The notes under the pieces: model-generated
The model's database searches: none
What the model was told of the DNA's origin: nothing
Seen by the model: the letters and a program-made list of their open reading frames with translations, nothing else
NCBI GenBank assembly: GCA_902778535.1
Contig: CACYYG010000006.1
Location: 62,001-126,000 of the forward strand
Reading direction: 5' to 3'
DNA length: 64,000 nt
From: an uncultured Prevotellaceae bacterium
GTDB taxonomy: Bacteria; Bacteroidota; Bacteroidia; Bacteroidales; Bacteroidaceae
Translations under genes and position numbers: made by a program
Shown: in pieces, positions 33,891 through 42,217 of the stretch
Layout: every line of letters starts with the position of its first letter
Position numbering within the stretch: position 1 is the stretch's first letter

Positions 33891-34700
33891 ATGAAAAGAA
33901 TATCTTTGCTATTATTACTCGTTGGTATATTTGCAAGTTGTGCATCCGTTAAGGACGTCCCCTACTTCCAGAACTCCACTGAGTTCGATGGCAGCAAGGG
34001 CGCCACCCTCTACGACATGACCATCAAGCCTAAGGACCGCCTCACCATCATTGTCTACTCAGCCAATGACAACAGGGCCGTCCTTCCCTTCAACATGCGT
34101 GAACCACGTCCCATCGAAGACCCCAACCCACGAACGGGCCAGCAGCGTTTAGGGCAGAGCAGTGGCCAGCTGCATCACTACCTTGTGGAGAGCGACGGCA
34201 CCATCGACTTCCCCATCGTCGGCAGGCTTCACCTCGCCGGCCTCACCATCCAGCAGGCCAACGACACCATCAAGAGCAGGGTCATGCCCTATCTCAGGCA
34301 AGGAACCGACTGCATCGTCAACACCCTCCTCGAGAACTACGAGGTCACCGTCATGGGCGAGGTGAAATACCCCAACACCTTCACCATCGACCGCAACAAG
34401 TGCACTGTCCTTGAGGCCCTGGCCCTGGCCGGCGACATGACCATCTACGGCAAGCGCGACAACGTCAAGCTCCTGCGTGAGCGTCCCGATGGCGAGTACG
34501 AGATTCACGAGCTGGACCTCCGCGATGCCAACCTCCTCAACTCACCCTATTACTACATGCAGCAGCGTGACATCCTCTATGTCGAGCCCAACCTCGCCAT
34601 GGCCCAGAATGCCAGCATCGGCACCACCCGCCGCCTCTGGGTCCGCGGCATCCAGATCACCCTCCATCTCGGGTCGCTGCTCTACCGCGTGCTACGCTGA
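33891..34700 (+). CDS. Polysaccharide export lipoprotein (Wza/BexD family)
   Basis: 269 residues from ATG 33891, with lipoprotein signal MKRISLLLLLVGIFASC. Poly_export domain (IKPKDRLTIIVYSANDNRAV, then VESDGTIDFPIVGRLHLAG) and one SLBB domain (YEVTVMGEVKYPNTFTIDRN, EALALAGDMTIYGKR). It would form the outer-membrane or periplasmic export channel for the glycan. A hydrophobic C-terminal stretch (IQITLHLGSLLYRVL) is present. The usual next gene, a Wzc-type tyrosine kinase/chain-length regulator, is absent here. Confidence 0.9.
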   Translation: MKRISLLLLLVGIFASCASVKDVPYFQNSTEFDGSKGATLYDMTIKPKDRLTIIVYSANDNRAVLPFNMREPRPIEDPNPRTGQQRLGQSSGQLHHYLVESDGTIDFPIVGRLHLAGLTIQQANDTIKSRVMPYLRQGTDCIVNTLLENYEVTVMGEVKYPNTFTIDRNKCTVLEALALAGDMTIYGKRDNVKLLRERPDGEYEIHELDLRDANLLNSPYYYMQQRDILYVEPNLAMAQNASIGTTRRLWVRGIQITLHLGSLLYRVLR

Positions 34701-34800
34701 TTTACCGTATAACGGCCCCGAGTGGCTCTCATAATTGTGTATAAATAAATCAAAATCCACGATGACGGGCCGTTTTTCTTGAATACCAACAAATTACAAT

Positions 34801-35910
34801 ATGAACAATAATACCATCACAGTAACCTCCCCATTACTGCCCAATCTTGATGACTTCCACCAGATGCTCCAGGAGATTTGGGACTCCAAGTGGATAACGA
34901 ACAATGGACAGTTCCACAAACAGCTGGAACAGGCCCTTGCCGAATACCTGAAGGTTCCCTACATCAGTCTGTTTACGAATGGCACCTTGCCCTTGCTGAC
35001 TGCTCTACAAGCCCTACGCATCACAGGCGAGGTCATCACCACACCTTATAGCTTCGTGGCTACCACCCACAGCATCTGGTGGAATGGCTGCAAGCCTGTG
35101 TTCGTAGACATCGAAGAGAGTACGTGCGGCATTGACCCCAACAAGATAGAGGCTGCCATCACGCCCAAGACCACGGCCATCATGCCCGTCCACTGCTATG
35201 GCAAGCCGGTGAACATGGATGCCATCCAGGCCATTGCCGACAAATATGGTCTGAAAGTCATCTACGATGCAGCCCATGCCTTTGGTGTTGAGGTCGATGG
35301 TAAGAGTGTGCTGGCAAGGGGTGACATGTCCACACTGAGCTTCCATGCCACCAAGGTCTATAACACCCTTGAAGGCGGCGCTCTCATTGTGAAGGACGAA
35401 GCTACCAAGAAGCGTATCGACTACCTGAAGAACTTCGGCTTCGCCGGAGAGACAGAGGTCGTAGCCCCTGGCATCAACAGCAAGGTCGACGAAGTCCGTG
35501 CAGCCTATGGCCTGCTGAACCTCAAACAGGTCGATGCTGCCATTGAAAAGCGCCATCAGGTGGCTATCAGATACCGTGAGGCCCTGCGCGATGTCCCCGG
35601 CATCCGCTTCTTCGACGACATGCCCGGCGTGCGCCATAACTACAGCTATTTCCCCATCTTCATCAATGCAGAGGAATACGGCAAGACCCGCGACCAGCTC
35701 TACTTCGAGATGAAGGAAAAGAACGTGCTCGGCCGCCGCTATTTCTTCCCGCTCATCAGCACCTTCAGCACCTACCGTGGTCTTCCCAGTGCAGCACCGG
35801 AAAACCTCCCTGTAGCAACCAAGATAGCCAACGAGGTGATATGCCTGCCGATGCACCATGAGTTGAGCGAAGAAGATATAAACAGGGTTTTGGAACTAAT
35901 AGTGAAATAG
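34801..35910 (+). CDS. DegT/DnrJ/EryC1/StrS aminotransferase
   Basis: PLP-dependent sugar aminotransferase, 369 residues. The internal aldimine lysine is Lys185 in FHATKVYNTLEGGAL; PLP-phosphate and ring contacts are in TNGTLPLLTALQA and YDAAHAFGVEVDG. Such enzymes aminate a nucleotide-linked keto-sugar, typically a dTDP- or UDP-4-keto-6-deoxyhexose (VioA/FdtB/QdtB type). Which sugar is not decidable here. Downstream NeuD-type acyltransferases could acylate the amine it makes. Confidence 0.92.
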   Translation: MNNNTITVTSPLLPNLDDFHQMLQEIWDSKWITNNGQFHKQLEQALAEYLKVPYISLFTNGTLPLLTALQALRITGEVITTPYSFVATTHSIWWNGCKPVFVDIEESTCGIDPNKIEAAITPKTTAIMPVHCYGKPVNMDAIQAIADKYGLKVIYDAAHAFGVEVDGKSVLARGDMSTLSFHATKVYNTLEGGALIVKDEATKKRIDYLKNFGFAGETEVVAPGINSKVDEVRAAYGLLNLKQVDAAIEKRHQVAIRYREALRDVPGIRFFDDMPGVRHNYSYFPIFINAEEYGKTRDQLYFEMKEKNVLGRRYFFPLISTFSTYRGLPSAAPENLPVATKIANEVICLPMHHELSEEDINRVLELIVK

Positions 35911-35949
35911 TCCATAAAGTGGAAAGTCCATAAAGAAGTCGAGTGAGTT

Positions 35950-36306
35950 ATGAAGTTCGAAAGGTTTGAAGACATATTAGCTTGGCAAAAAGCACGAGTG
36001 TTAGTCAATAAAGTCTATCGGGCCTTCTCTGATTCCAAAGATTATGGATTCAATGACCAGATACAGCGTGCCGCAGTATCAGTTATGAACAACATAGCCG
36101 AGGGCTTTGAGAAGAAATCCGATGCGGAGTTTTCAAAGTACCTCTATATCTCCAAAGGCTCTTGTGGCGAGGTTCGTTCAATGCTCTATATAGCTTCCGA
36201 CTTGAATAAGATTTCCAAATCTCAATTCGATGAACTTTATGCTTTATGCTACGAGGAGTCAAGAATTCTTTCAGGCTTGATAAAATCCTTAAACAGCAAA
36301 TCATAG
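35950..36306 (+). CDS. Four-helix-bundle protein (23S rRNA intervening-sequence / S23 family), first copy
   Basis: 118 residues. Motifs: FEDILAWQKARVLVNKVY, QIQRAAVSVMNNIAEGFEKK and YLYISKGSCGEVRSMLY, the recognisable core of the S23/IVP four-helix family. Members are encoded in rRNA intervening sequences in some bacteria and scattered in Bacteroidota genomes; their biochemical role is unknown. It sits between two polysaccharide genes, preceded by short AGTCCATAAAG-type repeats and followed by 110 bases of GACTTT-type repeats, as though inserted as a cassette. A related gene lies at 56516. Confidence 0.88.
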   Translation: MKFERFEDILAWQKARVLVNKVYRAFSDSKDYGFNDQIQRAAVSVMNNIAEGFEKKSDAEFSKYLYISKGSCGEVRSMLYIASDLNKISKSQFDELYALCYEESRILSGLIKSLNSKS

Positions 36307-36416
36307 CCTTTTGACTTTCCGACTTTTCGACTTTCCAGACTTTACAAACTTTCGACTTTACAGACTTTTGACTTTTCGACTTTACAGACTTTTGACTTTT
36401 CGACTTTACAGACTTA
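36307..36416. repeat. Degenerate GACTTT micro-repeat array
   Basis: About 110 bases composed of units like GACTTTTGACTTTTCGACTT. A 24-base unit is exactly duplicated at 36362-36385 and 36386-36409. Read on the other strand (AAAGTC units) it resembles the AAAGTCCATAAAG stretch before the four-helix gene (35907-35940), so the gene is bounded by loosely inverted repeats. Confidence 0.8.
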
Positions 36417-36419
36417 TAT

Positions 36420-37628
36420 ATGACACAAAAGAAACTGATGCTCCTTGGCGGCATCCGCTATCTGCTGCCAGCCATTGAGGCTGCGCATAAGCATGGATGT
36501 CATGTCATAACGGTGGACTATCTGCCAGACAACTTTGCCCATAAATATTCTGATGAATACCACAATGTGAGCATCCTCGACAAGGAGGCTGTGCTGAAGC
36601 TGGCTCGTGAGCTACAGATTGACGGCATCCTTTCTTACGCAGTTGACCCAGGAGTGGTGACCGCCGCCTACGTAGCAGAGCAGATGGGCTTGCCGTTTAC
36701 TTGCAGCTATGAAGCTGCCTGCATCCTACAAGATAAGGCCCGCTTTCGTAAGTTCCTAAAGGATAACGGTTTCAACGCTCCTCATGCAAAAGGATACACT
36801 AATGCTGACGAAGCTCTGAAGGATATTGACTTTTTCAACTGGCCCGTCATCGTAAAACCAGTAGACAGCGCCGGCAGCAAGGGTGTGACCAGAGTTGATG
36901 ACCCTAAAGACTTGAAAAATGCCATTGAAATAGCATTAGATGCTTCCCATAATGGCCATTTTATCGTTGAAGATTTCCTGGAGTTGGAGGGACACCAGTC
37001 CAGTGCCGACTGCTTCTCTGTAGATGGCAAACTGGTCTACGCCGATTATTCAGACCAGTTGTTTGATAAAGACGCAGAAAACCCTTATACACCAGCTTTG
37101 GAAATATGGCCATCATCGATGGCGCAGGGGTTTCAGGACTATCTGACCAAAGAGACGCAACGTCTGCTGGGCCTGCTCCACTGCGGTACGGGACTCTATA
37201 ACATTGAGAGCCGCGTCTGCGAGAATGGCAAAGCCTATCTGATGGAGGTATCCCCAAGGGCGGGCGGAAACAGGATAGCTGAGCTTCAGCGTATTGGAAC
37301 GGGGACAGACCTGATAGAGGCTGAGGTGCTGAAAGCCCTTGGCGAGAGCGTTCCCGCCATCAGACAACCCAAATATGAGGGACTTTATGTCAATGACATC
37401 ATCCACTCCAATCGCACCGGGCTGTTCTCCAAGGTGGAATACGATGAGGCGTTCAAACAGGCACATTTCATCAGTGAGGCCATTTACCCAAACAAAGGGG
37501 AACGTGTAGAATCCTTCCGTGGTGCCAACAATGCCGTAGGTTCTGTATTTCTTCGCTTCTGTAGCAGACAGGAGGTGGAGCAACACATACAGAACCACGA
37601 TAATCACATCAAAATTGTTGTTGAATAG
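36420..37628 (+). CDS. ATP-grasp enzyme of the polysaccharide locus
   Basis: 402 residues, carbamoyl-phosphate-synthase-like ATP-grasp protein. Pre-ATP-grasp Rossmann part (KKLMLLGGIRYLLPAIEAA, VITVDYLPDNFAHKYSD), ATP-binding WPVIVKPVDSAGSKGV and the metal-binding end MEVSPRAGGNRIAEL. Such ligases join a carboxylate to an amine through an acyl-phosphate; in glycan loci they may attach amino acids or small acids to amino sugars. Substrate unknown. A truncated relative is at 52561. Confidence 0.87.
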   Translation: MTQKKLMLLGGIRYLLPAIEAAHKHGCHVITVDYLPDNFAHKYSDEYHNVSILDKEAVLKLARELQIDGILSYAVDPGVVTAAYVAEQMGLPFTCSYEAACILQDKARFRKFLKDNGFNAPHAKGYTNADEALKDIDFFNWPVIVKPVDSAGSKGVTRVDDPKDLKNAIEIALDASHNGHFIVEDFLELEGHQSSADCFSVDGKLVYADYSDQLFDKDAENPYTPALEIWPSSMAQGFQDYLTKETQRLLGLLHCGTGLYNIESRVCENGKAYLMEVSPRAGGNRIAELQRIGTGTDLIEAEVLKALGESVPAIRQPKYEGLYVNDIIHSNRTGLFSKVEYDEAFKQAHFISEAIYPNKGERVESFRGANNAVGSVFLRFCSRQEVEQHIQNHDNHIKIVVE

Positions 37629-38624
37629 ATGAATCCCATCGGAGGCTATTTCTCTTTAGAGTTTAACGACGGCAAGGAACTCCACCAATCTCCCGTTTCT
37701 TCGAGAGAGGGGCAGGGGGTAAGGCTTCTCCGCCTCAATGCAGGCCGCTATGCATTGGAATATATACTCAAAGCCCGGAAATATAGCAAGGTCTATATAC
37801 CTTATTATATCTGCGACTCCGTGCTGCAGCCCTTCAAACGGCTGGGTGTGGAATACGAATTCTACCGCATCAACGAGCAGCTGGAGCCGGCCGTGGAGCA
37901 GCACCCAAAGGACGACGAGGCCGTTCTCTATGTGAGCTACTTCGGTCTGAAGAACCGCTATGCCGATACCTTTAGCCAGACCTACCGACATACAGTCCTC
38001 GACTATACGCAGGCATTTTACAGCGAGCGTGTCAGTAAGGGCATCCAAAGCGACACCTTCTACAGCTGCCGCAAGTATTTCGGAGTCCCCGATGGTGCCT
38101 ACCTCTATACAGATAGCCTGCTGGATGAAGAACTGCCGCAAGACGAGTCCTTCGAGCGCATGACCTTTCTCACCAAGCGCATTGACCGCTCACCTCAGGA
38201 AGGTTACTCCGACTTCCACGCCAATGACAAGGCCCTGAGCATTGTGGGGATGAAGCGCATGTCGAAGCTGACTGAGGCCATGATGCAGGGCATCGACTAC
38301 TCTGCCAAGGCCAACCGCCGCATTCGCAACTTTCATGTGCTCGACAAGGCCCTGCGCAGCAGCAACCGCTTCAAATGGAATATGGACGAAGGTACCGTTC
38401 CGCTTGTCTACCCCTACTACGTAGACAATGGTGCCCGTCTGCGCCAGTACCTCATCGACCATCAGGTGTTCTGCGCCCGCTACTGGCCCAACGTCCTGGA
38501 GTGGTGCAAGCCCGAGGACTGGGAGTACCAGCTGGCCGAGAACCTCGTCTGTCTGCCAATAGACCAGCGTTACGATGAGGAGGACATGAAAAAAATACTA
38601 GATTTGTTTGGTAGCTTCCAGTAA
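37629..38624 (+). CDS. PLP-dependent aminotransferase-fold protein
   Basis: 331 residues. Overall outline of a type-I PLP enzyme (VYIPYYICDSVLQPFKRLG, TVLDYTQAFYSERV, and YSCRKYFGVPDGAYLYT with a candidate PLP lysine in SCRKYFG), with a DegT-like C-terminus (LVCLPIDQRYDEEDMKKIL). Probably modifies a sugar or carries out a related condensation in this pathway; more divergent than the 34801 enzyme. Residues about 20-32 (SPVSSREGQGVRL) come from a C/G-rich repeat near the N-terminus. Starts directly after the ATP-grasp stop. Confidence 0.75.
   Translation: MNPIGGYFSLEFNDGKELHQSPVSSREGQGVRLLRLNAGRYALEYILKARKYSKVYIPYYICDSVLQPFKRLGVEYEFYRINEQLEPAVEQHPKDDEAVLYVSYFGLKNRYADTFSQTYRHTVLDYTQAFYSERVSKGIQSDTFYSCRKYFGVPDGAYLYTDSLLDEELPQDESFERMTFLTKRIDRSPQEGYSDFHANDKALSIVGMKRMSKLTEAMMQGIDYSAKANRRIRNFHVLDKALRSSNRFKWNMDEGTVPLVYPYYVDNGARLRQYLIDHQVFCARYWPNVLEWCKPEDWEYQLAENLVCLPIDQRYDEEDMKKILDLFGSFQ
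37690..37720. repeat. C/G-rich repeat in frame near the 5' end of the 37629 gene
   Basis: CTCCCGTTTCTTCGAGAGAG followed by GGGCAGGGGGT. A degraded palindrome of the CCTCCC-GGGAGG family, kept in frame. Confidence 0.7.
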
Positions 38625-38754
38625 AATGCGTGTTTTTGGTGTTGTTTCGGAAGTGACAAGCACTCACTAACATTTTCCTAACCACATTTCTGGTTACCCC
38701 GCACAGGGAGTGACCCTTTGTGAGTTGCAATAACAAAACTCATTTATAGTTTTT

Positions 38755-39435
38755 ATGAAAATAGTAATCATTGGAGGCAAGGGCACTGCCATCGTCATTG
38801 CCGACCAAATTTACGATGCCCATGTCCGCTTTGGCATGGACGTAGAGGTTATTGGCCTCGCACTTGATGACCGTACCATGGGGGACGAGATCTGTGGCTA
38901 CCCCATTCTCTGCGGCATCAGGGAGGTCTATGACAAGTTTAAGGACGACGAAGACGTGAAGTTCATCTATTCCCTCTATCGCAGTGACCAGATAAGGGAG
39001 CGTTGTAAAATCCTCTATGACTTGAACATCCCTGCCGACAAATGGTGTAACTTCATCCACCCGTCTGCCTTGGTGGCTCGTTCCGTCAAAATGGGGTATG
39101 GAAATGTGGTACTGGCTAACTGTGTCATCAATGCGGGTACCATCATCGGCAATTTCAACACACTTAATTCCGGAACGCTGCTCGGACATGACATCACCGT
39201 GGGCAACAACAACTTCTTTGCAGCACAAGTCACCGTGGGCAGTATGCTCGAGATTGGTGACATGAACTTCATAGGGTTGAACACCTCTATCAAAACTGGA
39301 GTGCGATTGGGTGAGGCAATACTTGTTGGCCAAGCGTCCAATGTCACACATAGTTTCGACCATGATGAGACCATTTTCGGCAATCCAGCCATGAGTCACG
39401 GGGCAACAAAGAAAAAAGAAAACAAAAAGTATTAA
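38755..39435 (+). CDS. NeuD-like sugar O/N-acyltransferase
   Basis: 226 residues. N-terminal Rossmann-like domain (MKIVIIGGKGTAIVIADQIY) and a C-terminal left-handed beta-helix built of hexapeptide repeats (VVLANCVINAGTIIGNFNTL, then DITVGNNNFFAAQVTVGSML). NeuD/PglD-type enzymes transfer acetyl (or other acyl) groups from CoA to amino or hydroxyl groups of nucleotide sugars or sialic acids. The genes that follow (MaoC and CitE-like) could supply an unusual acyl-CoA. Confidence 0.85.
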   Translation: MKIVIIGGKGTAIVIADQIYDAHVRFGMDVEVIGLALDDRTMGDEICGYPILCGIREVYDKFKDDEDVKFIYSLYRSDQIRERCKILYDLNIPADKWCNFIHPSALVARSVKMGYGNVVLANCVINAGTIIGNFNTLNSGTLLGHDITVGNNNFFAAQVTVGSMLEIGDMNFIGLNTSIKTGVRLGEAILVGQASNVTHSFDHDETIFGNPAMSHGATKKKENKKY

Positions 39436-39441
39436 GCGTTT

Positions 39442-39906
39442 ATGCAGCCATCACCAATAGGACATTACTATGAGGACTTCACCGTGGGTGAGGTCATCAA
39501 CCATGAACTCTCAAAGACCATTTTCGAGAGCGATAACAATCTCTTCTCGTTGCTGACGATGAATAACCATCCCGTACATACCAACATCGACTACGCTTCA
39601 AAGAACCAGCATGGCCAGGTGTTGGTGGTAGGCACTCTAGTCTTTTCGTTGGCCGTAGGTATTACCGTTCCTGACATCAGCGGCAAGGCCATTGCCAATC
39701 TCGGATATGAGGATGTGAAGCATTTGGCTCCGACTTTCCTCAATGACACCATTTACGTGCGCTCAACAATTCTTGACAAACGTGAGTCTAAGTCAAAGAA
39801 TGACCGTGGCATCATTTATGTGGAGTCTGTAGCCTATAACCAGCGTGGCGTGGACGTGCTGTCGTTCCGCCGTCATGTGCTAATCAAGAAGCGTGGCAAT
39901 GAATAG
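39442..39906 (+). CDS. MaoC-like acyl-CoA dehydratase
   Basis: 154 residues, one hot-dog domain. Motifs IGHYYEDFTVGEVINHE, MNNHPVHTNIDYA (candidate catalytic Asn/His segment) and LVFSLAVGITV; C-terminal LSFRRHVLIKK. The family hydrates or dehydrates 2-enoyl/3-hydroxyacyl-CoA thioesters; the version beside CitE-like lyases is often a mesaconyl- or methylfumaryl-CoA-type hydratase. It lies 6 bases after the acyltransferase and overlaps the next gene by 8 bases. Substrate is inference. Confidence 0.85.
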   Translation: MQPSPIGHYYEDFTVGEVINHELSKTIFESDNNLFSLLTMNNHPVHTNIDYASKNQHGQVLVVGTLVFSLAVGITVPDISGKAIANLGYEDVKHLAPTFLNDTIYVRSTILDKRESKSKNDRGIIYVESVAYNQRGVDVLSFRRHVLIKKRGNE

Positions 39907-40780
39907 TCAGACTTACCTGATGCGCAGCCTCATGTTCGTTCCTGCGCATAACCAGAAACTCCTTGATAGCTCTTTACGTCGTGATGCCGATGTGCTGCTG
40001 TTGGATATCGAGGATTCAGTTCCTGTCACTGACAAGCAGTCGGCCCGTGATAACATCAAGGAGTTTGTCACTCGTCCCGAGGCGCAGGGAAAACTCATCT
40101 TTCCTCGTGTCAATGACCGTGAGAGCGGTGAACTGTTGAAAGACCTCTATCAGTTGACTATTCCAGGCATCACAGGATTTATGTATCCGAAATCCACGAA
40201 AGAGGAGGATGTCTATTTCGTGGGCAAACTGCTTGAAACCATAGAGTACGAGAAACAGATACCTGTCGGGACCTTCAAGCTCATTCCGCTGATCGAAACC
40301 GCAGGCGCCATTGTCAATATCAAGGAAATATGCACAGCATGTACTCGTGTTGTTGCTGTTGCTTTTGGCTGTGAGGACTATGTGACGGATCTCGGAGGCA
40401 AGCACGACCCAAAAGGACAAAGTATTTTCTATGCTCGGAATGCCATCGTTAATGCCGCTCGTGCCGCAGGCGTCCTTCCCATTGATACAGTGCACATCAA
40501 AGTCCATGATCTTGAAGATCTGGAGAAGAACCTCAGCCTCTCCAAGAATCTCGGCTTCGAAGGCATGCTGGTATTGAATCCTAAGGAACTCCCACTTGTC
40601 AACCAGTATTTCTCACCTTCTGCCGAGGAAGTGGCTTGGGCAGAAGAAATGGTTCAACTGACCGCAGAAGCCAAGGCAGAAGGAAAGGGCGTTGCTGTCA
40701 AAGACAACAAGTTTATAGGCCCGCCCATGCTGAAAATGGCAGAGAAGATTCTTGCTAAACAAAAGATGATGAATAGGTAG
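39899..40780 (+). CDS. HpcH/HpaI aldolase, CitE-like acyl-CoA lyase
   Basis: 293 residues from ATG 39899 (a GTG six bases earlier is possible). TIM-barrel lyase: RSLMFVPAHNQKLLDSSL, LLLDIEDSVP, PLIETAGAIVNI, and AFGCEDYVTDLGGKHD (Mg ligands Glu and Asp). The family includes citrate lyase beta, malyl-CoA and citramalyl-CoA lyases. Together with the MaoC protein it could make or split a 3-hydroxy-dicarboxylyl-CoA. In a glycan locus this suggests an acyl decoration, which is inference. The 260 bases after it contain only short broken frames. Confidence 0.87.
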   Translation: MNSQTYLMRSLMFVPAHNQKLLDSSLRRDADVLLLDIEDSVPVTDKQSARDNIKEFVTRPEAQGKLIFPRVNDRESGELLKDLYQLTIPGITGFMYPKSTKEEDVYFVGKLLETIEYEKQIPVGTFKLIPLIETAGAIVNIKEICTACTRVVAVAFGCEDYVTDLGGKHDPKGQSIFYARNAIVNAARAAGVLPIDTVHIKVHDLEDLEKNLSLSKNLGFEGMLVLNPKELPLVNQYFSPSAEEVAWAEEMVQLTAEAKAEGKGVAVKDNKFIGPPMLKMAEKILAKQKMMNR

Positions 40781-41041
40781 AAAGTATCTTACTTAATTGT
40801 AACCGGCAACGAATACATCTTTGGCAACATCGACGAGGCGATGCAATAAATGGTGAAAGCCATGATAAAAGGAGCTGGTGATTTTTTCATGAACGTCTTT
40901 GGTTAGTTTCTCTTTTTTCCAGATGCTTAACACCCATAATTGTGTAGAAAAATTAATTCTTTCGTTTTCTATGTAAATTTAATAAGGAATAAAAATGAAC
41001 ACAATGGCAGAGCAAATATTAAAAGATAAGTTTAGATTATT

Positions 41042-42217
41042 ATGAAGAGAATAACAATACGCGACTTTGGACCCATAAGTGAGGCAGACATATTGCTCAA
41101 GGATGTGAATGTGATTATCGGAGAGCAGAGTATCGGGAAGAGTTGTGTACTGAAGGTGTCCTGCTACTGTTCGTGGGTAGAGAAACGAATCGAGATAGAA
41201 CAGAACGCGAGACGCTTTGAGATGAAAGGCGGCTTTATCAACGAACTCGTGAATTTCCATCGTCTGAATGGCTATGTTCACGAAAACACAATGATTAGCT
41301 ATGAGTCAGACTTTATGAAGTTCTCTTATGATGCAGAACATGGTTTCACATACGAATGGAAAGAGAAGAGATGGGATTATAAGCGCCCAAAAGTAAGCTA
41401 TATACCTGCAGAAAGAAATTTGGTGGCTGTAATACCCAACTGGTTTGAGGTGAAGTCGGTTGCTGACAATATCCAGGACTTTATGGTAGATTGGTCGGAA
41501 GCCAGAAAATCTATTGAGAACGACAGGGAAATTCTTAACTTAAACGTGGCATATCATTATGAGGAGAGTACAGGATCCGATCAGGTTAAAATGAGTGACG
41601 GTCACACCCTTCCTTTTGCAAATGTATCCAGTGGTCTGCAGTCATTAATCCCACTCTATATACATCTTGTTAATATTACCAGCAAGAAATATCAAGAGAA
41701 GGAGGACAACTCGGTTAAGCACAATTCGGAGATGGAGAAATTGGTCAATACGCTAATTGATTATTATGGTAATAATATAGGCGTACCTCTAATTAAAAAT
41801 CCAGATTATGGAAAAATCGAGAAAGGCGTGGAATCGGACAAGGAGTATATACCAAACCAGGATTTGACACAATGGGTAATCAGGCGTCTTTTAAATATGT
41901 CGAGAACAAATCATTGCGAAGTGTTTTTGGAGGAACCAGAGTTGAACCTCTTTCCCCCGACACAACAGATTCTAATGAGGAACCTGTTAAGACTTCTTGG
42001 CCAGATAAAGGAAAATACGCTTTTCATTTCTACACATAGTCCATATATTCTCGACATTTTGTTGGAAAAAGAGAATTATGATTATGGCCTGTTTTATGTT
42101 CATTCCTCAGAAAATGGCTCTATTGTAAAGACAGCTACAGAAGAGGATGTACAAGATATGTATGAGGCTGGAGTTGATGCATTCTTCAATATAGAAAGGT
42201 TGGGTGATGAAGCATAA
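41042..42217 (+). CDS. AAA ATPase (OLD/RecF-like), first gene of a two-gene module
   Basis: 391 residues, cytosolic. Walker A GEQSIGKS (27-34), an ATPase core with AERNLVAVIPN and NVSSGLQSLIPLYIHL (signature-like), Walker B VFLEEPELNLFPP and the H-loop FISTHSPYIL. These mark the AAA_15/OLD group that powers several anti-phage nucleases. It is inserted between the CitE-like and flippase genes, overlaps the next gene by 11 bases, and is more AT-rich than the carbohydrate genes before it. Transfer into the locus is likely. A glycan role is improbable. Confidence 0.85.
   Translation: MKRITIRDFGPISEADILLKDVNVIIGEQSIGKSCVLKVSCYCSWVEKRIEIEQNARRFEMKGGFINELVNFHRLNGYVHENTMISYESDFMKFSYDAEHGFTYEWKEKRWDYKRPKVSYIPAERNLVAVIPNWFEVKSVADNIQDFMVDWSEARKSIENDREILNLNVAYHYEESTGSDQVKMSDGHTLPFANVSSGLQSLIPLYIHLVNITSKKYQEKEDNSVKHNSEMEKLVNTLIDYYGNNIGVPLIKNPDYGKIEKGVESDKEYIPNQDLTQWVIRRLLNMSRTNHCEVFLEEPELNLFPPTQQILMRNLLRLLGQIKENTLFISTHSPYILDILLEKENYDYGLFYVHSSENGSIVKTATEEDVQDMYEAGVDAFFNIERLGDEA

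Noticed and set aside
36307-36416. CRISPR-like array of GACTTT units
   Set aside because: Units are degenerate and contiguous, with no unique spacers of 25-40 bases and no cas genes.
40781-41041. Short frames (VTGNEYIFGNIDEAMQ and following) after the CitE-like gene
   Set aside because: Perhaps a decayed gene, but the stretch is too short and interrupted to name a family.
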